Shown here piece by piece: positions 22,270 through 36,300 of a stretch of DNA of 64,000 nucleotides. Source of the DNA: Onchocerca volvulus. Taxonomy: Eukaryota > Nematoda > Chromadorea > Rhabditida > Onchocercidae. The notes beneath the pieces are model-generated. The model was not told the origin of the DNA. It saw nothing but the letters and a program-made list of their open reading frames with translations, and ran no database searches. Each line of letters begins with the position of its first letter. The first letter of the stretch is position 1. The position numbers and the translations under genes are program-made. The DNA is taken from positions 10,381,560-10,445,559 of the forward strand of contig HG738140.1 in NCBI GenBank assembly GCA_000499405.2, in the 5' to 3' direction.

Positions 22270-25200
22270 ATGCACTTACCATTAGCGGTGAATGATAATG
22301 ATCAGCAAAGTGTGAATGATAATGATGGTATGTATTATTAATGCTTTACCTTTCTGAGAGAAACCAATTTTTTAAAAAGCATGTTTCCAAAATAATTTTC
22401 AGGTCGAGGCGTACATCTTATATATTCAGAATATGATTCTCCTCCGTCGGAAACTGATGTTGAGATAATCGAAGAAGCTAAACATTATTGGTGGCAAAGC
22501 TCAAAATCGAGTATGTATGGTATTTCGTCGTGTAACCATTACCTTTAATACTTTTCTTTCTAGTAATTTCACACAAATCATCCATAATACATGTAATGAT
22601 TTGCAGCAGCTGATAAAGGTCATTCCTATTACAATCATGCTCCACATGGAACGAATAATTATTGTTCGCCCCCATGTAAATATTTAAATGAGCTCTTAAA
22701 TCTAGTATTTTAATTTAATAATAGTTTATCTTAAGAATTTTATCTCAAATTTAAATTTCTGATTGGAATTAAAAATATCAAAAATTTAAGATGGAGTCAT
22801 TCCAAAAGTGTAAACGCTCTCTGGATATATTATTCTCTTTGAGATTATAAAAAAAGAAAATTGTATAAAAATTGTTCGAAATCTGTAAAATTTTGATATA
22901 ATAATTGAAATATCAAAAAATTCATGTCACTACTAAGCAATCCAAGAATCGAATTTAGATCAGCATTATTCATGAATCGAATGTTCATCATGGATTGTCA
23001 GATAACTGTAATGATTCTCTTATGTTGGAAATATTTGTGTAATGAATGAAATTTAAGGTGGAAAAGAAGTATGTCTCGTTTACTCCGATTATGATGAGCC
23101 ATCTTCGGAGACGAGTGTTGACATGAATAAATTATTTGACGATAATAGAATCGATGGTTTGTTGAGCGATTTATAAATTACGAGTCTATCTCAGAGAATC
23201 AGTACCTTGCTTGAACAGAACTTTACCAAATCATAGAGGCATTTTGTACTGAATTAATAAATTGCTTTGCTGCAGTTATTTAATTTGAAATAACAATTTC
23301 AAACTTTGCAAAAATCATGAAAAATCTTCTCTAATTTTTCCAAAAAGATGGTAATATTTCAGGTCGCGAAGTTCGTTTAATTTATTCCGACTACGATGAG
23401 CCTCCATCAGAGACAGATGTTGAATATGATGGACGTCCATGGTGCTCTATTTTCGGTGGATATTTCTGTTTTGTCTTTGCTGAAAAAGATTATTCTTCTC
23501 ACGTAATATTTAAGCTAATTTTGCGATGTTATTTTCAGGTAATCCGGCACTTTGGAAAATTCGAGATGAAGGTGCGATTTTTTTCATTTCTGCTTCGAAT
23601 TCACCAAATTTTATTGAATGCTTGTCTTATGTATTGTGTGTTTTATGTTTATTGGTTTTTTAATTTTAGAAAAATTGCAACATTGCTTATTACCCTCAAT
23701 TAGATAAGATTAAACTGCTACTGAAACTTCAGGAATCCAAAATGAGAAATGAAGTAGTCAAAAGATATATATGAATACTGCATGAGCATAATTCTAGGTC
23801 GTGAATTACATTTGATTTATTCTGAGTATACAGAACCGAAATCTGAAGCAAGTGTTGAATTTGATTCCGGCACTCAGTCCGAAGTCGTTAAATCCAGTAA
23901 TTCATTTAGAATTATGATCGGTTTTTATTTTTGCTCAAGAAAATATCCTATATGTTATGAAGAAATTGGAAGAAAAATATGAAATTTAAATGTTATGGAA
24001 ATTTTCAAATGAGCTAACATGTATCGGTATTACAGGCGATATAGAGAAGCTAGATACAGATTATTTGATTTGGTAATTAGATGGACATTAATAGGATTTC
24101 ATTTAAAATTCATTTTTTATAAGAATTAGAAAAGGAAAGTAAGAAATCTGAAATCCGCAGTAGAGTGTAAATATATTTTCTAGGATCTTACTTTATAAAC
24201 TTTAAAGAATTTTGAAATATTTTAGTACTTCATTATTAAATATGAAGTAAAGATAGAATTTGTTATAACTTGAAAACAAAATGACGACAAATTTCCAGGC
24301 ATCAACTTTAATAACATAAGCTATTATTTAGTAGAATGTTTAAGACTCTTGATAATTTTGATTTTTTTCCAGACTCTCTTTTTCATTTTAGTGATCAATT
24401 CTCAAGAATTTTTGTTTCTTGTTCTTTTTATGTATTTGTTGTACTATATTCAGTCAAATAATATTGTCACAACGATGAGACTGGAGAGAAGTTAAATAAA
24501 TTATCTTGTTAGAATTGTATGAAGAGATTATCTTGGAAAATGGAGTGACGGCAAGTTTTATTAAGCGAAATGCGAAGTTTCTAATGAAATTAAAAATGAC
24601 AACTACATTATTCAGAACAAGAAATATCGTGGAGCGCGGATGATATCTCCAGCAACAATAAGCATTCCACTATTTCGAGCGATATTTATACACGTAAGAG
24701 AAATTCCGTAATTTAATATTATTATATTATTATATTGATTATGTGAAAATGGGAGTTGAATTTCAGCTAACTTTAAATTTAGGATGTCCATCGAAATTTC
24801 GTTCTGCGCACGTTACAGATTCTCTGGAATTTATTGGAGAAAGTAAACTTTTCCATTATCCAATTTATTTTTTATTGATTTTTCAAAATTTTTAACAGTT
24901 TCTTCTGATTTCTCTCAGAATTTTTAAATATTTGTGTCTCTTACTACTTTTTTACTAATAAATGCAATCTAATCGACGTAACTTCGATGCTCTGAATATT
25001 TTCCTGATACGGGAGCAATATTGTCTGATAGAGATCATAACTGCCAAATTGCTTCTTCAGACAAAAGAAGGAATTGATAAACTGGTAGAAATAATTGATT
25101 GAATAATAATTTCTCTTTTTTCTTTAAAAATATCGATCATCGTTTCAATAATTTTATCAAATAACTAAGTAAGTTAGTAGAAACGAAACAATCAACGATG

Positions 25201-26000
25201 GATTAGAGCCACTTTTATCAGCTAATAATGGCAAATTAGTTTCCGGAATTCTTTGGCTGCATAAAAATTAGAAGAGAAATAAGAGATTAGTGGTACTCTG
25301 TAAGTTCAATTCTCCAAAATATCATTTCTTAAATTCGTTTATATATATATATACTCCACAAATGATTTAAGGATTGGTACCATTAGAGAAAGTTGCAATG
25401 CCAATACAGTATTTTGATAACATGGAACAGCTACTTGCGCTTGCGGACGATGGTAAGTTTGACCCAGATAATATGACCCATTTTTATCTATTCTCGTAGA
25501 TCATACTCGAAAATGGGCTGGATATAAAATATTGTTTTGAGAATTTTCAATTTTTCAAAAAAAGATTCATTTTCTGCATGTTTGAGATATCAACAAGAAT
25601 TCTATTCTTGAATATCTTGAAGGACAAGAATTGAATACAGGTATGTTTGCTTAGTTTGCACGTTCTGATCTATTTTCTCGAAAATTTTCGGAAATAAATA
25701 AACGCATTCTCTGAGTTCAGAATCAATAAAATGGTGTTTTTCGTAGTTTCATCGCAATCAATAATTCTTTTATGAAAATTTTTAAATTTTTATGAAATAT
25801 TGACGTTATGTGCATATGTAGCAGACACAAATTCCATTCCACTATTTTCTCAAGATAGGGCTTGGACAGAGAATCCCAGAATGATAATTGTTGCAGCAGA
25901 AGGTGACCTGTCAATGGTATCATCAATTTCGACACACTGTGACACAGCATTGGAAAATACATTTGAAATGGATGAGAATGCCTCCTCGAATTCCGGTTGA
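22270..26000 (+). CDS. acidic protein with four exon-encoded YSxYDEPPSETDVE repeats
   Basis: Exons: 22270-22327, 22403-22510, 22607-22675, 23058-23156, 23363-23455, 23539-23571, 23798-23896, 24036-24072, 24616-24693, 24783-24842, 25372-25452 and 25822-26000. Every join is phase 1 except after 24072, where an exon or boundary is missing. SL-type acceptor TTTGTAG ends at 22235, with the ATG 34 bases on. Exons 2, 4, 5 and 7 each begin with a Gly codon split across the junction and encode related motifs: LIYSEYDSPPSETDVE, LVYSDYDEPSSETSVD, LIYSDYDEPPSETDVE and LIYSEYTEPKSEASVE. Their DNA differs mostly at third positions, so the peptide looks conserved by selection. The other exons are acidic and Ser-rich and end in ENASSNSG. 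No signal peptide or membrane helix is seen. Paired Tyr residues in an acidic setting suggest phosphorylation or SH2/PTB-type docking, which is inference. No family is recognised. Confidence 0.7.
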
Positions 26001-27334
26001 CTTATCTGTCCTACTTAACTTTACCTCCAACAAAAAAAGAAGAATGTAGCACTGAACACAAAGACACATCATCGTCGTACAGTATACATCTCAATATCCA
26101 TTAATTAATCAATGAGCATTTCAATATTTCACATATCCCTTTAAATGACTATTATAGAGCATCATCATCTTGTGCTAATCCTTACAGAATGTCATCGTCC
26201 TGTATTGATTATTACAAACACGATTATTTTTTAAATATCATCACGGCATATAATCATTTTATTTTCATCTAATTTAGAATCGATCTGAACATCGAACATC
26301 TCTCTTCTCAAAATTTGTAATCAAATAATTGAATAAAATTTTTAATCAAATAACTGAATAAAATTTATGTCTCTTTGAAGTCATTCTTCAATTCTCTACG
26401 AAAATATTATTAGTCTATCACTTCCAACGCTCAATTTCCACATTTTTACGCATTCCAATCACGTCTTGGATCGTTCAATTTGCACAATGTCTCATTATTA
26501 ATCATCAATTTGCGCTTCAGTCGAAACTTAGCGAGTGCATAAAGCATACATATTGTAATGCGGGAGGATGGTAGCGTCCTTTGGAAGATATTCGAAATAT
26601 GCTAAACCGTGCAGGACACTATACCCTTCAGTATCTTGAAAAGGTCAAACGATAAAGCAGACAGGAAATAAGAAAAGAGGACTGAAAAGATGAGTAGCAC
26701 TAATTCTTGTGCTAATTTCTATGTTCAGATTAATAACAAATATTAGTGCCTGTCTTCTCCTCTATGAAAGTTGAAGTTTTTTTTACGCATTAATTTACTA
26801 AATTTTGAAATTCAAAGTGCTGATTATTAGACGAATTCAAAGTGTTAATAAGCTATTAAGGGAAAGAAAAAGAAACAGAATACAGTTAGAATATGAAACG
26901 GAACAAAATGGAATGTTTGGAAATAATGAAAAGAATAAGTAATGGCCATATTATTTATAGGGAAATTAGATGCTTGTGATTTATTAATACATTAGTTTAT
27001 TCATATAATTCGTATAATTTATTTGTATTATTCATCCCAGTCGTCATATGGTAAATGTTGCCTTGGCCACTTTGCTGAGATACACTAACTACTGATTATT
27101 CATTTATATAATTTTATTGCTGATTCCTGGTCTGAATGATTTCTTTTAGTTACTTTGTTTGACCACTGCTTTTGTCCATTTTAGCTGGTAGTTTGACATA
27201 TTTTCCTAGTTCATACCTTATCTGTTCTTAGAATTGCGCTCAATGAATCGGCTTTTTATCTGATCTTTGGTGAATATTTCACATTTTTTCATAATACTAG
27301 GTCATTCTTGTGCTTACATCCAGCTGTGTTGCAG
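26001..27334. other. intergenic, promoter side of the anoctamin gene
   Basis: AATAAA at about 26332 and 26359 probably ends the upstream gene. The stretch 26520-26700 is less AT-rich than its surroundings (GCGGGAGGATGGTAGCG) without an open frame. I see no other feature. Confidence 0.5.
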
Positions 27335-27336
27335 GC

Positions 27337-30300
27337 ATGAACGACAGTGAATCAGATCTGTGTAACAACATACCATTATCGACACAGGCAAGTATAGAAA
27401 AAGGTATTTGATATGGAATCATATATGATTTGTGTTTTTATTTCGCTTTTATGTATGAGAAATTGGCTGTGCTTTTATTTTTATTGAGGAAAAGTTCATT
27501 GCTACTTTAAATTTCACAAATAAGTTGGAAAAAATGTTAATTTGTTTGACTTCATTACTGATTATTTCGTAATATCAATTTTTAATTGCAAATATATTTG
27601 TTTGGTTATGGATTTAAAATTTATCCAAGTGAGAGCAAACAGAATGAACATTTCATAAAACGGGACAGTTATCAATTTACAAAACAGAAGTTACTTTCAT
27701 TTATAAGATATAAACAGTAATGAAGGATTTGAAAATGAATGAAACAAGAAATCAATTACCAATCTATTTCTCGTAAGCGAATATTTATGTAAATCCATAT
27801 GTAAATCCATTTATGTAAATCCTTTTGTATTAATTTCTAAATTTATCAATTTCAGTGATTTTTGGAGAGAATAATTCAAGAATCAACTTATTATAAATTG
27901 TTTTCATGCATTCACTGTTTAAAAATTATTAAAAATATACCATGTATCGTAGAGATAGTTACACGTTTAAAAAGTTTGTTTTCTTCAGTTATGCATGTCT
28001 TTTTATTTTTTCATTACTTTCTTAGTTTCGTGGTATCGTTTAGTTCTCTCTTTTGCTCTAACACTCGCGATATTTTTATATAAGTTTTTCAGTATGAGCA
28101 TGTTGAATTTTCATTTATTTGTTTTTATTGTCACTTATAACCTCTCGCACACATTTAAGTATTATTTACTTACAACCGTTCGTACAAAAACTGCATTTAT
28201 CCATTTATCCCATCCCAACATAACAAGCAAATGCAAAAGTCCTAGAATCATTATTAAAATATCATCTCAGTAATAAGTAATTACCAAGTATCGATAAAAT
28301 AGAATGGTACGTATCGATGAAAAAGTGATAATATTAAAGCGGTTTTGGGATTTTTTGCATTTTTTTATTGCATTGGGTTTGGATAAATGGACTAGTCCAG
28401 TTTTTTTATGTTTTTAATTTCCTTTACTGATCAAAATTTAACCCTGAAAATCTCAACTTAAGATAAATGCTGTTATCATTTGCAAAAAAATGTTTTTCTG
28501 TCGCGATAATATGGCAGTTTACAACAATCAATGTACATTTCTATTGTACTTTGAATGTGATCATGACATGTTAATAGGTACGTTAAAAATCTTCTGAAAA
28601 TATCTCGTTTTTCTGATACATCTGTTTTTAACTCACAGTTTAATAGAAATGATTCGATTACATTTGAATAAGAATCTTCTTTTCCTCCTACTTCGTTAGC
28701 ATTTTGACATTTTCGAGTCCTCGCATATTTTGGTTCATTAATGGTCTATTGTTTTCTTGTTTAGTTTTTTTTTTTTGTGCTTTATATTATTATCATATTT
28801 TTGCATATAATTTGCTGTTCAAATAAATGATATTTTTAATCAATATAATTTATTTGAACAGAAAATTACGTTTTTTCTTCAATTGTATGCATGAAACAAA
28901 GCTATATCACATTGTTTGTTCAGATCATCAGCCGTATAAATTAAAGTTCATTTTGTAGGAATCTCTCCTTGCGGTAATCGAAAGTATTACTTGAAGCGTA
29001 ACAGTTGTTTTGAGTGTGAATCACTGATGAGTATCACTGAGCTAACGGAAAGACAGGTGAAGTTTTGCTTTTCTTGATTCGTAAAACAGAGATGTTTTTT
29101 AGAAAATTTAGGGAATTTATAATCGAATTTACGAATAAGAGATATAAATAGCTAAACGGTATCTTCATGTGTCAGTAATGAGAAGGAACAAATGAAAGGG
29201 CGGACAAAGTAGACATTATTTGGTTCCTATTAGGCAAAATATGTTTTAACATTTATTCATAAATCTTGTAGCTGCTGGTATCGCAACAGTTTTTTAGTAA
29301 GTGAATCATAAAATTATTTTTCTGTTCGTGAATGTCTTTTTTCAGAGGAAATGTAAAATTTCGAAGCTTCAGCGAAATGATTTCCAGACCACATATTTTA
29401 AAGATGGAAAAAGAAAAATTGATTACGTCTTGACTTACGAATGTAATGATATAGATGATGAAAAAGAATCCAGCAGTGTAAACGATGTAGGAAATGTAAG
29501 TATCGCTTTGAAATTGATTATGTTTATTAGTAATTTAGTTTCTTTTTCATTTTCTTAGATGAAATTTGTAATCACTTAACTTTTAATATATACCATGTAA
29601 ATTAAGGTGATGGAAGAAATGAAATTTTCTGGAAAAGCTGTGAAAATAATTTCTAAAAAAATCAATTTCAAAAACTAGCTCATATGGTATTATTGTAGAG
29701 CCCTCATCCAAGATCGAGGGAGGAGAGAAAAGTAATTAAGCGCTTGCAGTACGAGGCGAATTTAAGGCAGTTGGGATTGGAATTAGAGCACGTTGAAGGG
29801 AAGGTATGATTTTCATTACATAATCTTTAGTGTAAAATTGTTTTATTGTGCTATAAATGCTGCTAAAACTATTTCATATTGACAATAAATTATTGAATGA
29901 TTTGTAAGTACCTATTTAGTTTCTAAGTTTTATTTTTTTCCTGCAGTGATCAGTCTAAGAAATGAATGGATTATTTATTCTGAAATTTCGAACATTTAGC
30001 GCGTATTTGCAAAGATTTCATATTACATTTTCTTAATTGTAATTTCCAATGTTTAATTTGAGGCTGGAAAGAAGATTTTATTTACGGGAAAGTTTTACCC
30101 AAAATGAGAAATATTCGATATCAGATAAAGCAAACAAGTTATCTTTAAAAAGAAATGATTCACATAATTCTACAGTTTTTTAAACATGTGATTTTCAGCA
30201 TTGCAAGAGAACTCATTTTGTATTGGTTCATGCACCATTTTTGCTACTAATGAAACAAGCTGAAAGTGTTTGTCTGAAAATGCCAGTGCTACAAAGTGAT

Positions 30301-33300
30301 GTGGAAGTCAGTTTATTTTCGTTATGTTGAAATTAATATCATGTTGATTTGAATTGCATTTAATATTTATTTCAAAAGTTTAATTTTATTAAAAAGGTAC
30401 AGTAGATATGCACATGTTTCTTAATAACACTTGAAACTGAAAAAGTTATCAAAAATCTTTTAAATATATTTTTTCGCAAAGCGGTTTATATCATGTAAGC
30501 ATTCTAAAAAAAACAGATTTGTGACAAAATACATGAGAAATTGTTCAATGCCAATGGAAGTTTCATTTACAATATTAATTTCTTTATTTCAGGGACGAAC
30601 TGTTTTAGAAGGAATATTGGAAAAATTCATGAAAAGATTTCATTTTTTGACATTTGATGAAAAGACAAATGAACGACTAAAAGAACCAAATTATTTTACA
30701 GCTCCTTTCATAGCTGCTCATTTAGAATGGTATTCTTTTTACTTTTTGTTTAAAATTTCCACTATCAAATTTGCATTAGTGAAAGCTTGATAGCGAATAG
30801 CATTACTCCAAATTATTCATTGATGTATAAAAAAAATCAAGCTTCCAGAATGGCTGTACTAAGAAGTATATGGCTCTATTTCAGTAACATGGAGGTAGCT
30901 ACTTCGGAATTAGAGATCAATATAATTACTATTTTTTGCGTTTGTGTGAATATATGACTTATATATATATTATTTTACAGTTATGTTGGTCACGAAAATC
31001 CGGATACATTCTTTGATGATTCAGAACGAAGTCGGTTAGTATATGATTTGTTGATTCGAACTAAATATGATACACATGATACTGAAAAGTGTCGTGTTGG
31101 CATAGAACGTTTGATCAAAAATGGTACATACACTTCAGCTTTTCCACTACATGAGGTAACATTAACGTATCAGATCGAGATGTTTTTGTAAAATTGTGGG
31201 TATTCAGAACTATGGTCTTATTTAGTAGTTTTTTTGATTGTTTCCAATTCGAATTTTACTTATCATCTTAATAGAAGTGATTGATGGTTGATGCTTTATA
31301 TGGCAATAATTTTTTGCTATTTTTTTATTTTTTATTCATAGAAATGTGAGTGGAATGAATATAATGCTGATAGAAGTACCGATCGTGAATTTTTGTACTG
31401 GAATTGGGCTCGTATTACAAATATTTGCAAGTACCAACCACTTTCCTTAATAAAGTACGCCAGCACTCTTTTTTTTCATCTTATTTTCTCTTTTCCCTTT
31501 ATTGGAAAATTCCAGATGTTGTCTCTATATCATTTCTGGTATTTCCGTATAATAAAGATCGAAATTATGCGCATACTTCAGTTGATTTAATTCAAAAACT
31601 TAGATTTGATTAATGCATTTTATAAATCGAGATCGATTTCAAATGGGATTTGTAAAAGCATGAAATTAATTTCATATTTTAATGATAAAGATTATCTGTA
31701 TAAAGTTTATAGTGGGCTGATGAATGCCTTTGTAGTGATCTGAGAGTTTTGACAACAAGAAAATCTGTTAATGCTGATGGAAGTATCGTTCATGAGTTTT
31801 TTTGTTAGATGCTGATAGAAATACCGCTTGTGAAGTATTTCAGAAAATATTTTGGCTCCAAAGTTGGGTGGTATTTTGCCTGGTTAGGTTACTATACGAA
31901 AACTTTGATACCTGCTTCTGTTATCGGCATTTTATGTTTTATTTATGGAATATTAACAATTTCAGAGGATATACCGAGGTCACTTTCATTACAGATTTCA
32001 TTTAATATTCAACCTTTATAATAGCTTATATATATATAAATCTTTTTTACCAAATTTCTTTTTTTTTTCGAAGGCAGCGCAGAAACACTTGCTGAGATCT
32101 TTTTATGCTCAGTGGACTTTTCAGTCTTAAATTTTACTAATGCTAAATCAAAAAAAAAAATGTGAATTTTACATTACAGAGTCCTTTTAGTTTTATTTGG
32201 TAAGAAATTACTTAATTGATGCCATCAGGAAACAGATTTGTAAGATTAATTAAAAATTGAAAAGATTGTGAATATTTTCATCGAAACAAAAAAAATTCAT
32301 TATGCATGAGACTAGATGCAGTCAAATCTAGATATCTTATATTTCTGAAAGTGAGTTAATTTTAGGACACTCTGATTCATAAAAATACTCTTTGTACCTT
32401 AACTGATTTGAAATTCCAAGTTTCTTCAATTCAGGAACTGTATCTTGTTTCAGTAATGACATTTGCGGTAGTGATGGAATTGGTGCTGAAGTAATATTAT
32501 GTCCAACGTGTGACAGATACTGCGATTACACTCGGCTTAATTCAAGTTGCATATATTCAAAGGTATTATCTCTGTATTTGTGATTTTTCCAAGAAGACAA
32601 GTATCTAAAAATTTTCTGGAGCCAAACAGGACAATATTTTCTCCTACTTTTAATTTCTGTTTATATTTCTCCATCTTCTTTTTTTCAGTATTAATTTTAA
32701 GTAATTGGGAATGTGCTTTGCTGTTTATATGTTTGTTTTTTATTTATTTTGTGCCTATATTTTAGCTTATATATAAGATGATGCTTAGTGATAGGAATAG
32801 TATTTTTTTTCAATTTATATATTTTTATTTATAATTTATTATTATGTTGCAGCTTTCGTATGTGTTTGATAACACATCCACCGTTATATTCGCTGCTATG
32901 ATGAGCGTATTTGCAACGCTCTTTTTGGAAGGATGGATGCGATATCACGCTGAAGTGGCATGGAAATGGGGTTTGCTTGATTTTGAAGTTGACGAGGTTG
33001 TGTACACAGCTTTTTTTTGAGAATAATAGTGAATACTTACAGCAGTGATAATAAAATTGCTGATTTAGATTCTCTATAGGCTGTTACCTGTTAGCTCAAT
33101 GGCAGCTTCTCAACTTTATTCAACATTAACTTTAGCTCCAATAAACCTTATATTCCTATGAAGTTTTTTTTTATTAAAATCTGAAAAAGAAAATAAGACT
33201 TACAAAATGACTTTAAGTCTTATTTTTTCTTTCTCTTTTCATAATAAAAATTGCTAATTAAGTACATTGATCTCTCTTATCAGTTCATTATGTTTACAAA

Positions 33301-36300
33301 TGCCGAAGTTTTATCCTCTTTGAACATAAAAATTTTCAAACTTTTACTTCAGTTTTTTCTTGCTAACTGGATTGTTCAGTTCAGGAAACAATCAGACCTG
33401 AATATCAATTACGTGTTAAAAAATCGAAAACAATGCGCATCAATCCGGTTACACAGCAGTTGGAGCCATATTTAACATTTACTCATAGGTTTTTACATTT
33501 AATTGGATCCGGCATAACTGTTTTGTTTTTTGTAAGTTTCTTTAATAGCGTAAAGAACATGAAACAACTTTCTTTTTCTTTTCTTTTTTTTTTTTTTCAG
33601 TCTTCTCAATGAAATATTCAGTTAATTCATTTGTAGCTGTTTCTCGTGATAGCATTCGTTATTGGTATTATAATTTATCGAATCGTATTTTCTCAAGTTC
33701 TTTATCGGGTGGATAAAATGAAACCATATGCAAATCTCCTCACATTCACTACTGCTGCCACATTGAATTTAATAGTTATTTTGGCAATGAGCTATGTATG
33801 TTTGAAGATTTTATTGATTTATACAGTGTCGCGAAAAACATCTTTGTATAAGTCTTTTCTAGGATTTTTTTTTTTTAAATTTAAATTATATTGAATAATC
33901 ATTGCATCAGTACTGTTACCCAGATAATATTTTTATTCAAAACTCTTGATTTAAACTAAGAGAACATTGCGGGAATACATTAACATTCGTTAGCAGAAAT
34001 CCGATTTTGAAGTTTCAAGTAGTATTTTCAAATTTTTTTCTGAAATTTGAAACTACTATCGGAATAATTCTGTGAAGATAGAACTTCTTCCTAAAAGCCA
34101 TTTAGATTAGAAGAAAATGAAGATATCACTGATTGATCTTTATTATGTCAGCTGAAATTTCATTTGCTTTAGTTTTATTCATATCTGGCGCTGAAATTAA
34201 CAGATTGGGAATGTCCAAGGACGCAGCTTGAATTCGATAATAGCTACACGTTTAAAGTTTATTTGTTTCAATTTATCAACTACTACTCGTCTATCTTTTA
34301 CATTGCTTTCGTAAAGGGCAAGTATGTTTTAAAATTTTTATTTTTAAATTATGTTAAGTAACTATAATACCAAATCAAAATTGCATCGGTATTTTTAGTC
34401 TACTGTGTGATCTCGTTCATACTTAGTTTCGTAATGCACTGTATATGTTGATTTATTCATTTCCATGCAATGAACATTCCATGATTACATATGAAATCTT
34501 TTTTCGAACCATATCTTGATAACAAATAATTTTTTTCGGATTTTAAATTGTTTTAGAATTTATTCTTCAGTCGTCCTCTATTTTTTGAATTCATTTCCAA
34601 GTTGTCCATCTCTTTTCTGCATTGTTTCTATTATTATCCGGAAGAGTATGTTGAACAGCCATTTCAACCATTTACGCATCTTCAGTTCATCTACACTGCT
34701 TGTGATCTGATCTATTCATTTTGTTCTAAACGGACAATTATTTCAGTCTTGATTTCTAAGAGATTTTTTCGCATTTAATTATTTGGTATTGCAATCGTTT
34801 AGCAGCTTTTCGTTCAACTTAATTCGATATACATTTTACTGTATTTTTTGATAAATATTTTATAAGAAGCTCAATTCGTGGACCATTGTTTTCAAGATTT
34901 AAATAGCTTTTATTATAGATAGTAGCCGCTTGACGTTGAAAATTTAACTTTGTTTTCTTGGCTGGATAGTTTTTCGATACATTTCTTGCTTCATCCAAAG
35001 CGTTATGTCTTGGAGTTAACATTTTCATGCATCTCAGTCTTCTGTCAACGTAAATTGATCGGCGATTAACTGTAGTGAGCGGAAGGGTAGCTAGTACTTT
35101 TTATTTTGTCTTTCCAGCGATTAAGTCAAGATCATTCGCATCCTTTTGATACAATGCTTATGGTATGATATTTCGTCAGCAAATTAAGAACAAAAAACCA
35201 ATTTCGACTATTTTATAAATGAAATTTTATAGTTTATCGAGCGTACCGGGACGACATTATTTCGGTCTTCGACCAGAAGAATGCGATCCAGCTGGTTGTA
35301 TGGTCGAACTTGTAATACAGTTGGCAATCATCATGTGTGGTAAACAATTCTGGAATGGTTTTGTGGAATTTGCATGGCCGTAAGCAAAATATTTTTCAGA
35401 TTCTATTAAAAATTTACAGAACTTCTAAATCAATCAGTTAAATGAAAACCTTGTTTTCTACGAATGATTATCACCCTGAATTTTGGAAGTTAGTTTCTTT
35501 TCAGGGTACTTATGACTTGGTTACGCTCGTTGAGAGTATTGGAAACCAAAAAACAACGAAACGAAAGGACAAAGCATGAATTGATTGAGAAATTGAGTGG
35601 AAGGGGTAGAATAGCTAGATGGGAGCAAGATTATATACTTAATCCTGTGTATGGACAATTCTTATTTGATGAATATTTAGAAATGGGTTGGTTTCTAACT
35701 ATAATTTAAAATAATCTTGATGTGTTGCAATCTGTTTTTTTTTTTTTTAAAAAAAAGGGAAAATCTCGACAGTTTTGTAAACGGAAAGTACTGTGATTAC
35801 TCTGCCTTAAGCAATTTATTTGCTTCTATCATTGCCTGATTTGCAAACATACTTTTTTAGCTCTTTACAATCCTTTGTTTACGTCGAAGAAAATGCATCT
35901 TCTGTTATTTATCCATAATAAAAAGTGCTCAAAAAGTAGCCAACTTCCATAATAAAAGAAGTTGGCAACCTTTTGGGGCACTTTTTTTTTTTTATATTGA
36001 CTAGAAAGAACTTTTTCCAGTGATACAATTTGGCTTTGTGACTCTTTTTGTATCAGCATTCCCACTTGCACCATTTTTCGCTTTGCTGAATAATATCTTT
36101 GAAATTCGGGTTGATGCATACAAATATGTAGTTGCAAGTCGACGTCCAGTGCCGGAGCGAGCACGTGATATTGGTATTTGGTTGCCTATTTTAAGCCTGA
36201 TTAGCAGAGCAGCGGTTCTTGTTAACGTAAGTTTGATTTTCATGTTCAGGAACGATTTCAACCTAAAATCTAAGAAGTGCTGTTGAGAAAAAATTTGTTC

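Noticed and set aside
33060..33130. tRNA A-box-like TAGCTCAATGG in an anoctamin intron
   Set aside because: No B-box or foldable arms follow.
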